From the NCBI GenBank assembly GCA_964367085.1, contig CAYIWL010000011.1:1-22164 (forward strand): DNA of 22,164 nt, written 5' to 3'. The position numbers and the translations under genes were made by a program. Origin of the DNA: JACPIN01 sp964367085. GTDB taxonomy: Archaea > Nanobdellota > Nanobdellia > SCGC-AAA011-G17 > ARS1403. The notes under the pieces are model-generated. The model had not been told where the DNA came from. It made no database searches and was given only the letters and a program-made list of their open reading frames with translations. Position 1 is the first letter of the stretch. Each line of letters starts with the position of its first letter. Of this stretch, positions 5,522 to 14,460 are shown in pieces.

Positions 5522-7320
5522 CTGATGTTTTCTTAGATGAAAGATATGTTGGCAGCGTCGAGAATATTGATGATTTTACTGCAAATCTGAAAAAAGAAAG
5601 AAGGGAAAAAATATTTCTGAAAAACCTGAACATCTATTACGACGAGGAATTTGACGAGTTATTTTTAAACGTATGCAACGGAAGGGCAAGAAGGCCGCTT
5701 ATCGTCGTGGAAAACGGAAAAAGCAAGTTAACAAAAGAATACACAGACAGGCTGTTAAATGAAGAAATCACTTGGGACGATTTGATAAAAGAAGGAATAA
5801 TTGAATACTTAGATGCTGGCGAAGAAGAAAACTCATTAATAGCACTAACAGAGAAAGAATTAACAGGGGAATATACTCACTTGGAACTGGCTCCAGTTAC
5901 AATTTTAGGTTTAACGACGTCTTTAGTTCCTTATGCAAATCATGATGCAGCTGCAAGATTGAATGGAGGAAGCAAAAATCAGAAGCATGCTTTAGGAATC
6001 TATCTTGCTAATTTTCTGTTAAGAATGGATACTGATGTTAGCATGTTGCACTATCCCCAAATGCCAATGGTAAAATCTTTCATGGCAGATGTTTCAAAAT
6101 ACAACAAGCACCCAAGCGGATTCAATGTGATAATCGCAGAAATGTGCTATGAAGGATATAACATGGAAGATGCAATAGTTTTCAACAAGAGCAGCATTGA
6201 AAGAGGACTGGCAAGAAGTACATATTTCAGGCCATATAACGTCGAGGAATTAAGATATAGCGGCGGGCTTATGGATGAAATCGGTGTTCCTGACAAAGAA
6301 GTAAGAGGATATAAAAGTGAAAAAGATTACAGATTCTTAGAAAATGACGGCATTGTTTACACAGGCCAAAAACTAAAAGCAGATGATGTTATCATAGGAA
6401 AAACCTCTCCACCAAGATTTTTAGGAGAGATGGAAGAGTTTAGTTTTGCAGCATCAACAAGAAGGGAGAGCAGTGCAGTTGTAAAGCACGGAGAAGCAGG
6501 CGTTGTTGACATGGTTGTATTGACAGAGAATGAGGAAGGAAATAAATTAGTCCAGGCAAGACTTCGTGATCAGAGAATTCCAGAAATAGGAGATAAATTC
6601 ACTTCAAGGCACGGACAAAAAGGCGTTATCGGATTGACCGTTTCAGGAACAGATCTTCCATTTTCAGGAGATGGTGTAAGCCCGGATATTATCCACAGTC
6701 CCCATAGTATCCCTAACAGAATGACAGTAAGCCACTTAATTGAAATATTAGCAGGAAAAGTTGGAAGCCTTTCAGGAAGATTTGTCGACGGTACAACATT
6801 CGATGCTGAGCCAGAAAAAAGCCTGCGTCAAGAACTGCTTGAATTAGGATTCAGAGATGATGGCACAGAGATAATGTACAACGGAATCACAGGAGAGAGA
6901 TACAAGGTCAGAATTTATATTGGAAATATGTATTACTTGAAATTAAAGCACATGGTTGCAAACAAGCTTCACGCGAGAGCATTCGGAAGAATACAATTAT
7001 TGACAAGGCAGCCAATTGAAGGAAGGAGCAAGGGCGGAGGATTAAGGCTTGGAGAGATGGAGAAAGACTGCCTAGTTGCACACGGAACAAGTCTGCTTTT
7101 AAAAGAAAGGTTTGATTCAGATAAAACAGTAATACACGTCTGCGAAAATTGCGGGTTGCTTGCAGTTAATGATTCATTCAGAAACAGGCAGTACTGTACA
7201 AGATGCGGCGATAATACTGAAATAAATACAGTTGAATTAAGCTATGCATTCAAGCTTTTACTTGATGAATTAAAGAGTATGTGCATAAAACCAAAATTAA
7301 TGTTAGGAGACAAATACTAA
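5518..7320 (+). CDS. rpoB1: RNA polymerase subunit B' (600 aa)
   Basis: C-terminal half of the second-largest subunit (Rpo2C), with the hybrid-binding and wall regions and the anchor and clamp. Landmarks are GYNMEDAIVFNKSS, KFTSRHGQKGVIG, the active-site proximal IPNRMTVSHLIEILAGKVG, GRIQLLTRQPIEGRSKGGGL, and a C-terminal zinc site with Cys542, Cys545, Cys560 and Cys563 (CENC...CTRC). It starts in a 4-base ATGA overlap with rpoB'', so translation is probably coupled. Length is normal for the split form, and rpoA' follows after 12 bases. Confidence 0.97.
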   Translation: MTDVFLDERYVGSVENIDDFTANLKKERREKIFLKNLNIYYDEEFDELFLNVCNGRARRPLIVVENGKSKLTKEYTDRLLNEEITWDDLIKEGIIEYLDAGEEENSLIALTEKELTGEYTHLELAPVTILGLTTSLVPYANHDAAARLNGGSKNQKHALGIYLANFLLRMDTDVSMLHYPQMPMVKSFMADVSKYNKHPSGFNVIIAEMCYEGYNMEDAIVFNKSSIERGLARSTYFRPYNVEELRYSGGLMDEIGVPDKEVRGYKSEKDYRFLENDGIVYTGQKLKADDVIIGKTSPPRFLGEMEEFSFAASTRRESSAVVKHGEAGVVDMVVLTENEEGNKLVQARLRDQRIPEIGDKFTSRHGQKGVIGLTVSGTDLPFSGDGVSPDIIHSPHSIPNRMTVSHLIEILAGKVGSLSGRFVDGTTFDAEPEKSLRQELLELGFRDDGTEIMYNGITGERYKVRIYIGNMYYLKLKHMVANKLHARAFGRIQLLTRQPIEGRSKGGGLRLGEMEKDCLVAHGTSLLLKERFDSDKTVIHVCENCGLLAVNDSFRNRQYCTRCGDNTEINTVELSYAFKLLLDELKSMCIKPKLMLGDKY

Positions 7321-7332
7321 ACTAAAGACAAG

Positions 7333-9900
7333 ATGGTAGAATATATTTACAAGAAAGTCAACAGCATTCAGTTCAATTTCTTTAGTCCTGACGAGATTAA
7401 AAAAATGTCTGTAGCAAAAATAGTCACGCCAGAATTATATGATAAAGAAGGCTATCCTGTTGACGGCGGATTGATGGACATCAGGCTAGGAGTTATTGAT
7501 CCAGGGTTGAGATGCAAGACATGCGGAAGCAAATTGAAAGAATGCATGGGGCATTTCGGCTTTGTAGAATTAGCAAGGCCAGTTATTTATCTGAAAGGAG
7601 CGAATGTTATTTATGATTTCCTAAGATGCACCTGCAAGGAATGCTGGAAATTAATGATAGATGAGAAGACAAGGGAAAAATACGTAGAAAAACTGAACAG
7701 CGGTGAAATAAAATCCACTGCAACATTAGTAAGGGACAAATGCAAAAACGTAAAAAAATGCCCGCTATGTGACGCAAAAAATTATTCAATCAGGCTTGAA
7801 AAACCAACTCTATTCTTCGAAAACGACAAGAGAATTTTCCCATTCGAGATTAGGGCAAGATTGGAAAAAATCAGCGATGATGATATAAGGCTTCTAGGTT
7901 ATAATCCAAAAGCATCTCGCCCAGAATGGTTGGTTCTGACAAACATGCCCATTCCACCAGTAACAATAAGACCAAGTATCACTTTGGAAAGCGGAGAGAG
8001 AAGTGAAGACGATTTAACTCACAAATTAGGAGACATTGTAAGAATAAATCAAAGATTATTTGAGAATATAAATGCAGGAGCTCCAGAGATTATCATCGAG
8101 GATTTATGGGACTTACTTCAATATCACGTCACAACATTTTTCGATAATACAACTGCCTCTGTTCCCCCTGCAAGACACAGGTCAGGAGAGCCGTTGAAGA
8201 CTTTAACAGAAAGAATAAAGAGCAAAGAAGGAAGATTCAGGCATAACCTAACAGGTAAGAGAGTAAATTACAGCGCTAGAACATTAGTAAGCCCGGATCC
8301 TCAAATTGAGTTAGGAGAAGTAGGAGTTCCTTTAGAAGTTGCAATGGAACTAACTATCAATGAAAGAGTCACCAGCTGGAATATTGATAGGCTGAAAGAA
8401 TTTATCAAGCGCGGACCTAAAAATTATCCCGGAGCAAATTACGTTATAAGACACGACGGTAAGAAAAAAAGAATCACTGAAGAAACCGTTGAATCTTTAT
8501 TAGAAGAACTGCAGGAAGGCTACATAGTTGAAAGGCATTTGATGGACAAAGACGTCTGCATATTCAACAGGCAACCTAGTTTGCACAGGATGAGCATAAT
8601 GTGCCACAAGATTAAAGTTCTACCTGGAAAAAGCTTCAGGCTAAATCCAAGTGTCTGTACTCCATATAACGCAGACTTCGACGGAGACGAGATGAATCTT
8701 CACGTGCCTCAAAGCGAGGAGGCAAGGGCAGAAGCAGAAATACTGATGCACGTCCAGCACAACATTATCACTCCGAAAAACGGATTGAATATAATCGCAT
8801 GCATCCAAGACTCAATCACAGGAAACTATCTCCTCACGCGCAATTTAGAATTTTCAAGAGAGGAAGCAATTGAATTATTATTAAGCATAGGCTGGGATGA
8901 TTTCAGCAATTTCCCGAAGACAAAGACAATAACAGGAAAGCAGATATTAAGCACGCTTCTTCCAAGAGATTTCAATTTCATCGGCTACAATTTAATGCAC
9001 AAAGAAGGCGAGAAAGAAGGAATGGTAGTTGTCAAGAACGGGCAGCTTCTAAATGGTGTAGTTGACCGGGCAATCATAGGAAAAGAATCAGGAGACTTGC
9101 TGAGAAGCTTATACATTCAATACGGCCCGGAAAAAATCATGAAAATCCTGAATAATATTTCAAAGCTAGGCATCAAGGTAGCAACAAATTATGGATTCAC
9201 CACAGGATTAGTAGACGCCGATGTTGATGAAAAGATACTTGCAGAGATAAATAAATTAATGGATGAAGCATTAAAGAGAGTAGATGAATTAATCGAAGAA
9301 TACAAAACTGGAAAATTAGAAGCCTATCCAAGCAAAACACTAAGAGAAACTCTCGAACTAAAAGTTTTGGAAACCTTGAACAAAGCAAGAAACAAAGTTG
9401 GAAAGTTAGTTGCAGAAAATTCAAATGCAGATAATCCGACAATTATCATGGCAACTTCGGGAGCAAGAGGAAATGAATTAAATTTAGCTCAGATAGCAGG
9501 CAGCGTCGGACAGCAGGCATTAAGAGGAGAAAGAATTAACAAAGGATATAATAAAAGAGCATTGCCAATTTTCAAGAAAGACGATCTAGGGGGAGCACCC
9601 CACGGATTTGTAAGAAACGGATTCAAGCAAGGATTAGCCCCATATGAATTTTTCTTCCACGCAATGACAGGAAGAGATAGTCTTATGGACACGGCATTAA
9701 GAACTCCAAAATCAGGGTATTTATACAGAAGGCTTGCAAATGCACTTCAGGATTTAAGAGTTGAATACGACAAGACAGTAAGAGGAGCAAGCAATCAAAT
9801 CATCCAGTTTACATATGGTGAAGATGATATAGATATTTCAAAGAGCGAAGCAGGAAGCATCAATATTAAAAAAATAGTAAGAGAGGCAGTAAACAAGTAA
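7333..9900 (+). CDS. rpoA1: RNA polymerase subunit A' (855 aa)
   Basis: N-terminal part of the largest subunit (Rpo1N), containing the clamp, the catalytic magnesium site and the funnel. The N-terminal zinc site is Cys61, Cys64, Cys71 and His74 (CxxC-x6-CxxH), with further Cys pairs at CTCKEC and CPLC. The invariant catalytic loop NADFDGDEMN has Asp448, Asp450 and Asp452. RHRSGEPLKTL is the rudder/lid area and the bridge-helix start PHGFVRNGFKQGL lies near 755. The gene ends at the usual archaeal A'/A'' split point, with rpoA'' beginning 2 bases later. Confidence 0.97.
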   Translation: MVEYIYKKVNSIQFNFFSPDEIKKMSVAKIVTPELYDKEGYPVDGGLMDIRLGVIDPGLRCKTCGSKLKECMGHFGFVELARPVIYLKGANVIYDFLRCTCKECWKLMIDEKTREKYVEKLNSGEIKSTATLVRDKCKNVKKCPLCDAKNYSIRLEKPTLFFENDKRIFPFEIRARLEKISDDDIRLLGYNPKASRPEWLVLTNMPIPPVTIRPSITLESGERSEDDLTHKLGDIVRINQRLFENINAGAPEIIIEDLWDLLQYHVTTFFDNTTASVPPARHRSGEPLKTLTERIKSKEGRFRHNLTGKRVNYSARTLVSPDPQIELGEVGVPLEVAMELTINERVTSWNIDRLKEFIKRGPKNYPGANYVIRHDGKKKRITEETVESLLEELQEGYIVERHLMDKDVCIFNRQPSLHRMSIMCHKIKVLPGKSFRLNPSVCTPYNADFDGDEMNLHVPQSEEARAEAEILMHVQHNIITPKNGLNIIACIQDSITGNYLLTRNLEFSREEAIELLLSIGWDDFSNFPKTKTITGKQILSTLLPRDFNFIGYNLMHKEGEKEGMVVVKNGQLLNGVVDRAIIGKESGDLLRSLYIQYGPEKIMKILNNISKLGIKVATNYGFTTGLVDADVDEKILAEINKLMDEALKRVDELIEEYKTGKLEAYPSKTLRETLELKVLETLNKARNKVGKLVAENSNADNPTIIMATSGARGNELNLAQIAGSVGQQALRGERINKGYNKRALPIFKKDDLGGAPHGFVRNGFKQGLAPYEFFFHAMTGRDSLMDTALRTPKSGYLYRRLANALQDLRVEYDKTVRGASNQIIQFTYGEDDIDISKSEAGSINIKKIVREAVNK

Positions 9901-9902
9901 AA

Positions 9903-11051
9903 ATGGAAGAGTTGTATAAAGAATACGAAGGATTGATTCCAGACAAGCTGATCGACGATATCAAGAGAGAAGTCAACAAAGTGAAGATCACAAAGGCACA
10001 GCTTAAAGAAGTTCTCGAGAGAGTTAAAAGGGAATACGAAGCAGCATTAATATCTCCAGGAGAAGCAATAGGAATAATCACCGCTGAAAGCTTTGGCGAG
10101 CCAGCGACACAGATGACATTAAACGTAAAGCACTTCGCAGGCGTTGCAGAGATGCAGGTCACTTCTGGATTGCCAAGATTAATAGAAATTTTCGATGCAA
10201 GTAAGAGCATCAAAACCCCTAGCATGGAGGTTTATCTTAAATCTGATTACAACAAAGACCCTGCTAAAGTAAGAAAGATAGCATCGCAAATAAAAGAAAG
10301 TACATTAGGGGATATTGCAACAGAATTCACAATTGATATTTCAACAATGAATGTAAAGATATGTATTGACAAAGGAAAATTAAAAGACCTTGGCATGTCA
10401 GAAGAAACATTAGTAAAAACACTAAAAGATTCTCTTAAAGGAACTCAAGTAAGATTGAATAAAAATGAAGTAGTTCTAAAAGCAAAGGAAAATGATCTGC
10501 ATGAAACTTACAAGTTAAAAGAAAAAGCAAAAGGAGTTTTCATAAAAGGAGTAAAGGGAATCAGTTATGTCCTTCCAGTTAAGAGGGAAAGTGAATTCAT
10601 AGTTTTAACATCCGGAAGTAATTTGAAAGAAATCTTAAAAGTAAAAGAAGTAGACACAAGAAGAACAATCACAAATGATATTCATGAAATTTACGCTGTA
10701 TTCGGAGTGGAGGCAGCGAGGCAGGCAATTATTAATGAATCAACAAAAGTTATCCAAAATCAGGGATTGGATATTAACATAAGGCATATCATGTTCATCG
10801 CAGATGTAATGACCTCAGCAGGAACTGTAATGGGAATTACAAGAAGTGGAATAACTGGAGGGAAGGAAAGCGTATTGGCAAAGGCAAGCTTCGAAACACC
10901 GATAAGGCATCTGATGAAAGCAGCATTGAGCGGAGAGGAAGACTATCTAAATTCAGTTATTGAAAACGTAATTCTAAACCAACCAGTTCCATTAGGCACA
11001 GGGCTTCCAAAACTAGTCGTAAAGAATCACATAGCTCCAAGCGAGAAATAA
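9903..11051 (+). CDS. rpoA2: RNA polymerase subunit A'' (382 aa)
   Basis: C-terminal part of the largest subunit (Rpo1C), supplying the trigger loop, jaw and cleft. The trigger-loop segment is ESFGEPATQMTLNVKHFAGV followed by the strongly conserved GLPRLIEIFDA. The C-terminal core includes NDIHEIYAVFGVEAARQAII, DVMTSAGTVMGITRSGITG and SFETPIRHLMKAA, ending GTGLPKLVV. Length and order are typical. Only 2 bases separate it from rpoA'. The ribosomal protein L30e, NusA and S12/S7 genes that commonly follow in euryarchaea are absent; a minus-strand regulator comes next. Confidence 0.97.
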   Translation: MEELYKEYEGLIPDKLIDDIKREVNKVKITKAQLKEVLERVKREYEAALISPGEAIGIITAESFGEPATQMTLNVKHFAGVAEMQVTSGLPRLIEIFDASKSIKTPSMEVYLKSDYNKDPAKVRKIASQIKESTLGDIATEFTIDISTMNVKICIDKGKLKDLGMSEETLVKTLKDSLKGTQVRLNKNEVVLKAKENDLHETYKLKEKAKGVFIKGVKGISYVLPVKRESEFIVLTSGSNLKEILKVKEVDTRRTITNDIHEIYAVFGVEAARQAIINESTKVIQNQGLDINIRHIMFIADVMTSAGTVMGITRSGITGGKESVLAKASFETPIRHLMKAALSGEEDYLNSVIENVILNQPVPLGTGLPKLVVKNHIAPSEK

Positions 11052-11073
11052 AAAAATTATTTGTGTATTGAAC

Positions 11074-11095
11074 TTTTTCAGGTTCTTTCATTTTT
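11074..11095 (+). terminator. Probable terminator of the RNA polymerase operon
   Basis: Two runs of five T (11074-11078 and 11091-11095) in an A/T-rich tract after rpoA'', before a convergent gene. There is no clear hairpin. Confidence 0.4.
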
Positions 11096-11122
11096 AAAAA
11101 TCTTATAATAGATAATTAAGTC

Positions 11123-11836
11123 TTATAGATCTTTATAAATAAATTCAAACCACTTTTTAAAAGAATAAGATACATCTTTGTTATCAATTATGAATCCATT
11201 CGGATACTTATCTTTCCATAAAACGATAGCAACTTTATCTCCAAAAATATTTACTACTGTGTTTGATTCAAAACCTTGTGGAAATGATTTGCCTTCAAAT
11301 AGGGGCCATTTAACAAGTTTATCCTTAACCTCCTTTTTATCCCATATACAAACGAATTTTAATTTTCTTTTTCTTCTTTCCCGTTCAAAGTTTGGCATAA
11401 AGTATGGAAGTTCTGAAAATATTATACCCTTTGCACCAATAAGGTACATATCTTTTCCTTCTTTAAGCATTTCTGAATGAATCGTTTTAAGGCCTTCTCT
11501 CCCCTTGTAGACTGCAACATTAATCTCTTCTTTTTTTGTATTCTCTAACTTAATCAATTCCGGTAGTAGTTGATTTACAATCTCTCTTTTTTCTTCAATG
11601 TGATCTAACAGTGTTTTTGGATCTGCTGCTTGAAAATATTTTTTAAAATCCTTAATAACATAATTGATTAATCCTAACGACTCTAGTTTCTCTAGACTCT
11701 CATAAACCCTGGAGCTATGCAAACCTGATTCTTTTATTATACCTCTCACTGTTGTTGAGCCTAATTTTAGCAATGTTAGGTATATAATTGACTGATTTTT
11801 TGTTAAACCTATTTTTTCTAACTTTGATGTATCCAT
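11123..11836 (-). CDS. TrmB-family transcriptional regulator (237 aa)
   Basis: Residues 5-65 form the winged helix typical of TrmB: LTKNQSIIYLTLLKLGSTTVR, GLHSSRVYESLEKLESLGLI, then the wing KYFQAADPKTLL. A coiled-coil linker (about 75-103) leads to a C-terminal effector-type domain (NVAVYKGREGLKTIHSEML... to about 235) like that of other TrmB-like proteins, which often sense sugars or other metabolites. The ligand cannot be told from sequence. The ATG lies about 26 bases after a clear TATA box (11858-11866), so the transcript is probably leaderless. It converges on the polymerase operon and diverges from the next small gene, a possible target. Confidence 0.9.
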   Translation of the reverse strand: MDTSKLEKIGLTKNQSIIYLTLLKLGSTTVRGIIKESGLHSSRVYESLEKLESLGLINYVIKDFKKYFQAADPKTLLDHIEEKREIVNQLLPELIKLENTKKEEINVAVYKGREGLKTIHSEMLKEGKDMYLIGAKGIIFSELPYFMPNFERERRKRKLKFVCIWDKKEVKDKLVKWPLFEGKSFPQGFESNTVVNIFGDKVAIVLWKDKYPNGFIIDNKDVSYSFKKWFEFIYKDL

Positions 11837-11857
11837 GAATTTTTTAAATGAATCTCA

Positions 11858-11866
11858 TTATATAAA
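11858..11866 (-). promoter_or_regulatory. TATA box of the TrmB-like gene
   Basis: TTTATATAA read on the minus strand, centred 26 bases before the ATG at 11836. This predicts that transcription starts at the start codon itself. Confidence 0.7.
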
Positions 11867-11938
11867 CCTTATTATTCCCCTCCTAAAAAGGAGAGTTATA
11901 TTTTAAATTCTAATTATTTTCGCTATTAAAGAGTTAAA

Positions 11939-12139
11939 ATGGAAGATTTAGATAAAATTTTAGAAATTGCTGAAAGCTTTATGAAAAAGGCAGAAGAGTA
12001 TAATGCGACGGGAGATGACACCAATTCAAACACACATGCACAGACATTTTATCCCGCTGCAATTTGTAGAGGAGTTAGAGCATTATATGAACAAAATAAA
12101 GTACTTATCCAGCTTTTAAGAAAAAGAAAAACAGAGTAA
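11939..12139 (+). CDS. Small hypothetical protein (66 aa)
   Basis: No family recognised. It is predicted all-helical: MEDLDKILEIAESFMKKAEEYN, a polar middle (GDDTNSNTHAQ), then CRGVRALYEQNKVLIQLLRKRKTE with a basic end. There is one Cys and no membrane segment. A/T-rich promoter-like sequence (TTATATTTTA, 11896-11905) lies in front, divergent from the TrmB-like gene. The lipoprotein gene follows after a gap with repeats. Confidence 0.6.
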   Translation: MEDLDKILEIAESFMKKAEEYNATGDDTNSNTHAQTFYPAAICRGVRALYEQNKVLIQLLRKRKTE

Positions 12140-12148
12140 ATCTTTATT

Positions 12149-12210
12149 AGAGATTATAGAGGCAAACTTACCTCAATTCTAAATTGAGTAGGTTGTTTAA
12201 GAGATTATAG
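12149..12210 (+). repeat. Direct repeat pair flanking a hairpin upstream of the lipoprotein gene
   Basis: AGAGATTATAG occurs at 12149-12159 and 12200-12210 (11 of 11 bases). Between them, CTCAATT (12172-12178) and AATTGAG (12182-12188) form a 7-bp stem with a 3-base loop. The second repeat runs into the ribosome binding site GGAG of the next gene. It could be a regulator-binding site, an RNA element or a terminator of the small gene. Confidence 0.4.
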
Positions 12211-12218
12211 GAGAGATA

Positions 12219-13214
12219 ATGAACATGAATAAGATTCAAATGATTTTAGGAGTTGCATTAGCCTCAAATTTAATAAGTTGCGGAGAACCAAAGACAGAAA
12301 TAGAAATCACTAATGATACGTTAAGGGTCAAAAATGTATGGATGCGAAGTGATGGTAAAAGAGTTGTAGAATGGGCAGACAAAAGGGGCATTGCCCATAT
12401 CTTACGTGAGGGGAGCTATAACGATTTTTCAGGATGGTACACCAATTTAATTGAAGTAGTGTATTCCTGTGAAGACAAAACTTTGGTTCATAAGAAAAGA
12501 GAACATAAGAGCACAAGATTTTCACGTGGGAATTATTTTATTGACTATTTCAGGTTATGCCTACCAGAAAACTTTAAAGTGCCGGGAATAACAACTGAAG
12601 AAGGCTTCTTTCTTGATCGTAAAAATATTGAGGTCTATAATCTTGAAGATCCTACCCAAACAGAAAGAACTAATTCAAGTAAAAGTGAAATATTGAGAAC
12701 CTTTAAGACTTCTAATTCCTCTTTCAGTTACCACCCAAAAGGTGATGTTCAAAAATGTAATGTTCCATTTAGGGTGAGGGATATATACCTAATGGGTTTT
12801 GTTAAACGCCGTCCTAGAGAAGAATGGGACAGACTTAGAAACAGTGGTATTGACGAAATAGCTGAGCTCTCTGGTTTGGAGAAATTAAGCGATACCGATA
12901 TAGCTGTACTATGTACTGATGAAGAAGGAAGACATTATGTTCTAAGTGCTGGAATGCTTTCGTGGATGGAAGATAGATATAATATTATTACCCTAAAAAA
13001 TGGAGGGATTGATACAAGTTTAGTCTTGGAAAGCTGTATAAGCACTGACAAATTAAAAGTAGATCATTACACTTTAACAGTGCCTAAAGATGTAACATTT
13101 TATGATTTAAAAAGTCTCCAGTTAGAACAACTGCTAGAAGGAAAACAACCTAGAGAACTCTATGATGCGTTATTCAAAAGTCATAATTTTTTCTACGATG
13201 AGGCTATACATTAA
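12219..13214 (+). CDS. Putative lipoprotein of unknown function (331 aa)
   Basis: The N-terminus has a short signal segment (KIQMILGVALASNLISC) with a good lipobox, LISC, at Cys21, so the mature protein is probably lipid-anchored on the outer face of the membrane. The remainder (about 310 residues) is a soluble, mixed strand/helix protein with cysteines around 88, 113, 180, 232 and 273 that could form disulfides. I recognise no domain. The ATG at 12219 has GGAG 5 bases upstream; an in-frame ATG at 12225 is an alternative. It is followed by about 215 bases without an intact gene. Confidence 0.7.
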   Translation: MNMNKIQMILGVALASNLISCGEPKTEIEITNDTLRVKNVWMRSDGKRVVEWADKRGIAHILREGSYNDFSGWYTNLIEVVYSCEDKTLVHKKREHKSTRFSRGNYFIDYFRLCLPENFKVPGITTEEGFFLDRKNIEVYNLEDPTQTERTNSSKSEILRTFKTSNSSFSYHPKGDVQKCNVPFRVRDIYLMGFVKRRPREEWDRLRNSGIDEIAELSGLEKLSDTDIAVLCTDEEGRHYVLSAGMLSWMEDRYNIITLKNGGIDTSLVLESCISTDKLKVDHYTLTVPKDVTFYDLKSLQLEQLLEGKQPRELYDALFKSHNFFYDEAIH

Positions 13215-13277
13215 ATTTGGTAAAAAAGAACAATTTATGTTATATGTAGTCTTACAAAGTTAATCTGCCAACTTCTT

Positions 13278-13418
13278 TTAAACATGCAAAACAAACCTGT
13301 TGACATTTAAGTGATAAATCTTATTATTGTCTTTATTAACAATATTATCTTTAAGTAATTTATTCAAATGGAATAAAGTAGTTGACAGATTAACATTAAC
13401 AGATTCAGAAATATCCAA
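13278..13418 (-). pseudogene. Remnant or fragment of an ArsR-like winged-helix protein
   Basis: On the minus strand a 46-codon frame from TTG reads MDISESVNVNLSTTLFHLNK, then LLKDNIVNKDNNKIYHLN, then a stop. This looks like the recognition helix and wing of ArsR-type regulators (S..VN.NLST..FHLNKL). No ATG or complete first helix is present; the same frame continues upstream into the tail of the peroxiredoxin gene (in another frame) before meeting a stop. It is best read as the remains of a regulator once downstream of the peroxiredoxin gene, or less likely a short functional peptide. The bases 13215-13277 show nothing further. Confidence 0.35.
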
Positions 13419-13429
13419 AAATAAAAATA

Positions 13430-14035
13430 CTAAATCTTTCCTACTAAATCCAAGCTAGGCTTTAGAGTTTCTTTTCCAGGAGCCCAATTAGCCGGGCAGA
13501 CTTGCTCTCCATTCTTTCTCACAAACTGGAGTGCTTTTAATTTTCGAATTATCTCATCTGCACTTCTTCCAATAGAATTATCATGAATATCATATGCCTT
13601 TATAACGCAATCAGGATCTATGATGAATGTAGCTCTTACAGACAACCCCTCTTCTTCAATATAAGTTCCATAATCTTTGCACATTCTCCCGGAAGGATCT
13701 GAAAACATCGGATACTTTATTTTCTTAATTGTATTTGAATCATCATGCCACGCTTTATGCACATAAGGTGTATCTGTGCTAATACTAGCTACTTCAGTAT
13801 TCAAAGTTTTCAGCTCTTTATATCTATCCGCAAACTCACCCAACTCAGTAGGGCAGACAAAAGTGAAATCAGCAGGATAAAACAGGAGAATTAGCCACTT
13901 GCCTTTGTAATCTTTCAGAGTAAACTTTTTGATATTATCCTCATAATACGCCTTAACATTGAAATCAGGTGCCTTTGAGTTTATTTTCAGCATCATACTA
14001 TTTTGTTGCAAAAAACTATTTACAATAATAACCAT
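13430..14035 (-). CDS. Peroxiredoxin, AhpC/2-Cys Prx family (up to 201 aa)
   Basis: Reduces hydrogen peroxide and organic peroxides in the cytoplasm. The peroxidatic motif is PADFTFVCPTE (Pro54, Thr58, Cys61), Arg134 supports the active site, and Cys180 in GEQVCPANW is the resolving cysteine, so it is a typical 2-Cys enzyme. After the second Cys it retains the AhpC-like end KPSLDLVGKI. The first 13 residues (to NSMMLKINSKAPDF) lie outside the family fold; the true start may be the ATG at 13996 or 13993, where the family begins. It lies 10 bases after the upstream gene, so the two probably form an operon. Confidence 0.94.
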   Translation of the reverse strand: MVIIVNSFLQQNSMMLKINSKAPDFNVKAYYEDNIKKFTLKDYKGKWLILLFYPADFTFVCPTELGEFADRYKELKTLNTEVASISTDTPYVHKAWHDDSNTIKKIKYPMFSDPSGRMCKDYGTYIEEEGLSVRATFIIDPDCVIKAYDIHDNSIGRSADEIIRKLKALQFVRKNGEQVCPANWAPGKETLKPSLDLVGKI

Positions 14036-14045
14036 TTTGTAGACT

Positions 14046-14396
14046 CTATTCTCTTTGCAAAAATTTTTGATATTTTTCCCTTAGATCTGCAACCTGCACC
14101 TTTACTCCATTAACAACAGTTTCTTCAAACCTAACAAATTTCTTTTCTTCAACAGGACTAGCCTCTTCATCAAACAAAATTTCTTCTATTGAAACACCAA
14201 AGCCCATACCAGAAGGATGATCTAATCTTATAAACGCATCACCCCGAGAACCTATTAGGGATAGTGTATATGTACATCCTGCATATTCTCTCGCTGAATT
14301 TCTTGGGATCATAAAATGTCTTCCCTTAACCCCTCCTTCAAACATATAGTCTCTGACCTTTTTCCCAACTTTTGTAGGATGTAATGAATATTCCAT
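14046..14396 (-). CDS. Hypothetical protein upstream of peroxiredoxin (116 aa)
   Basis: No family recognised. A strand-rich basic protein: MEYSLHPTKVGKKVRDYMFE, a central segment with STRAND-like TYTLSLIGSRGDAFIRLDHP, and an acidic stretch (EEILFDEEASPVEEKK) before a charged C-terminal helix. It could be a small beta-barrel. Three in-frame starts exist (TTG 14417, ATG 14405, ATG 14396); the last is chosen because a TATA box (14419-14426) is centred 26 bases before it. It is the first gene of a two-gene unit with the peroxiredoxin and diverges from the Rieske-SOD operon. Confidence 0.65.
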   Translation of the reverse strand: MEYSLHPTKVGKKVRDYMFEGGVKGRHFMIPRNSAREYAGCTYTLSLIGSRGDAFIRLDHPSGMGFGVSIEEILFDEEASPVEEKKFVRFEETVVNGVKVQVADLREKYQKFLQRE

Positions 14397-14418
14397 ATTA
14401 TTCATGTAAAATAACAAG

Positions 14419-14426
14419 ATTTATAA
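14419..14426 (-). promoter_or_regulatory. TATA box of the minus-strand peroxide operon
   Basis: TTATAAAT read on the minus strand, centred about 26 bases before the ATG at 14396, predicting a leaderless transcript. Confidence 0.6.
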
Positions 14427-14460
14427 TTATTACCATTTTAAATTAAAAACAAAAAGAAAA

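Noticed and set aside
5400..5530. B''/B' split as a possible frameshift in a single rpoB
   Set aside because: The downstream frame has its own ATG in a 4-base overlap, and split B subunits of these sizes are normal in many archaea. The same holds for A'/A''.
11178..11480. Plus-strand 100-codon frame
   Set aside because: It is the shadow of the TrmB-like gene, whose winged helix is clear on the minus strand.
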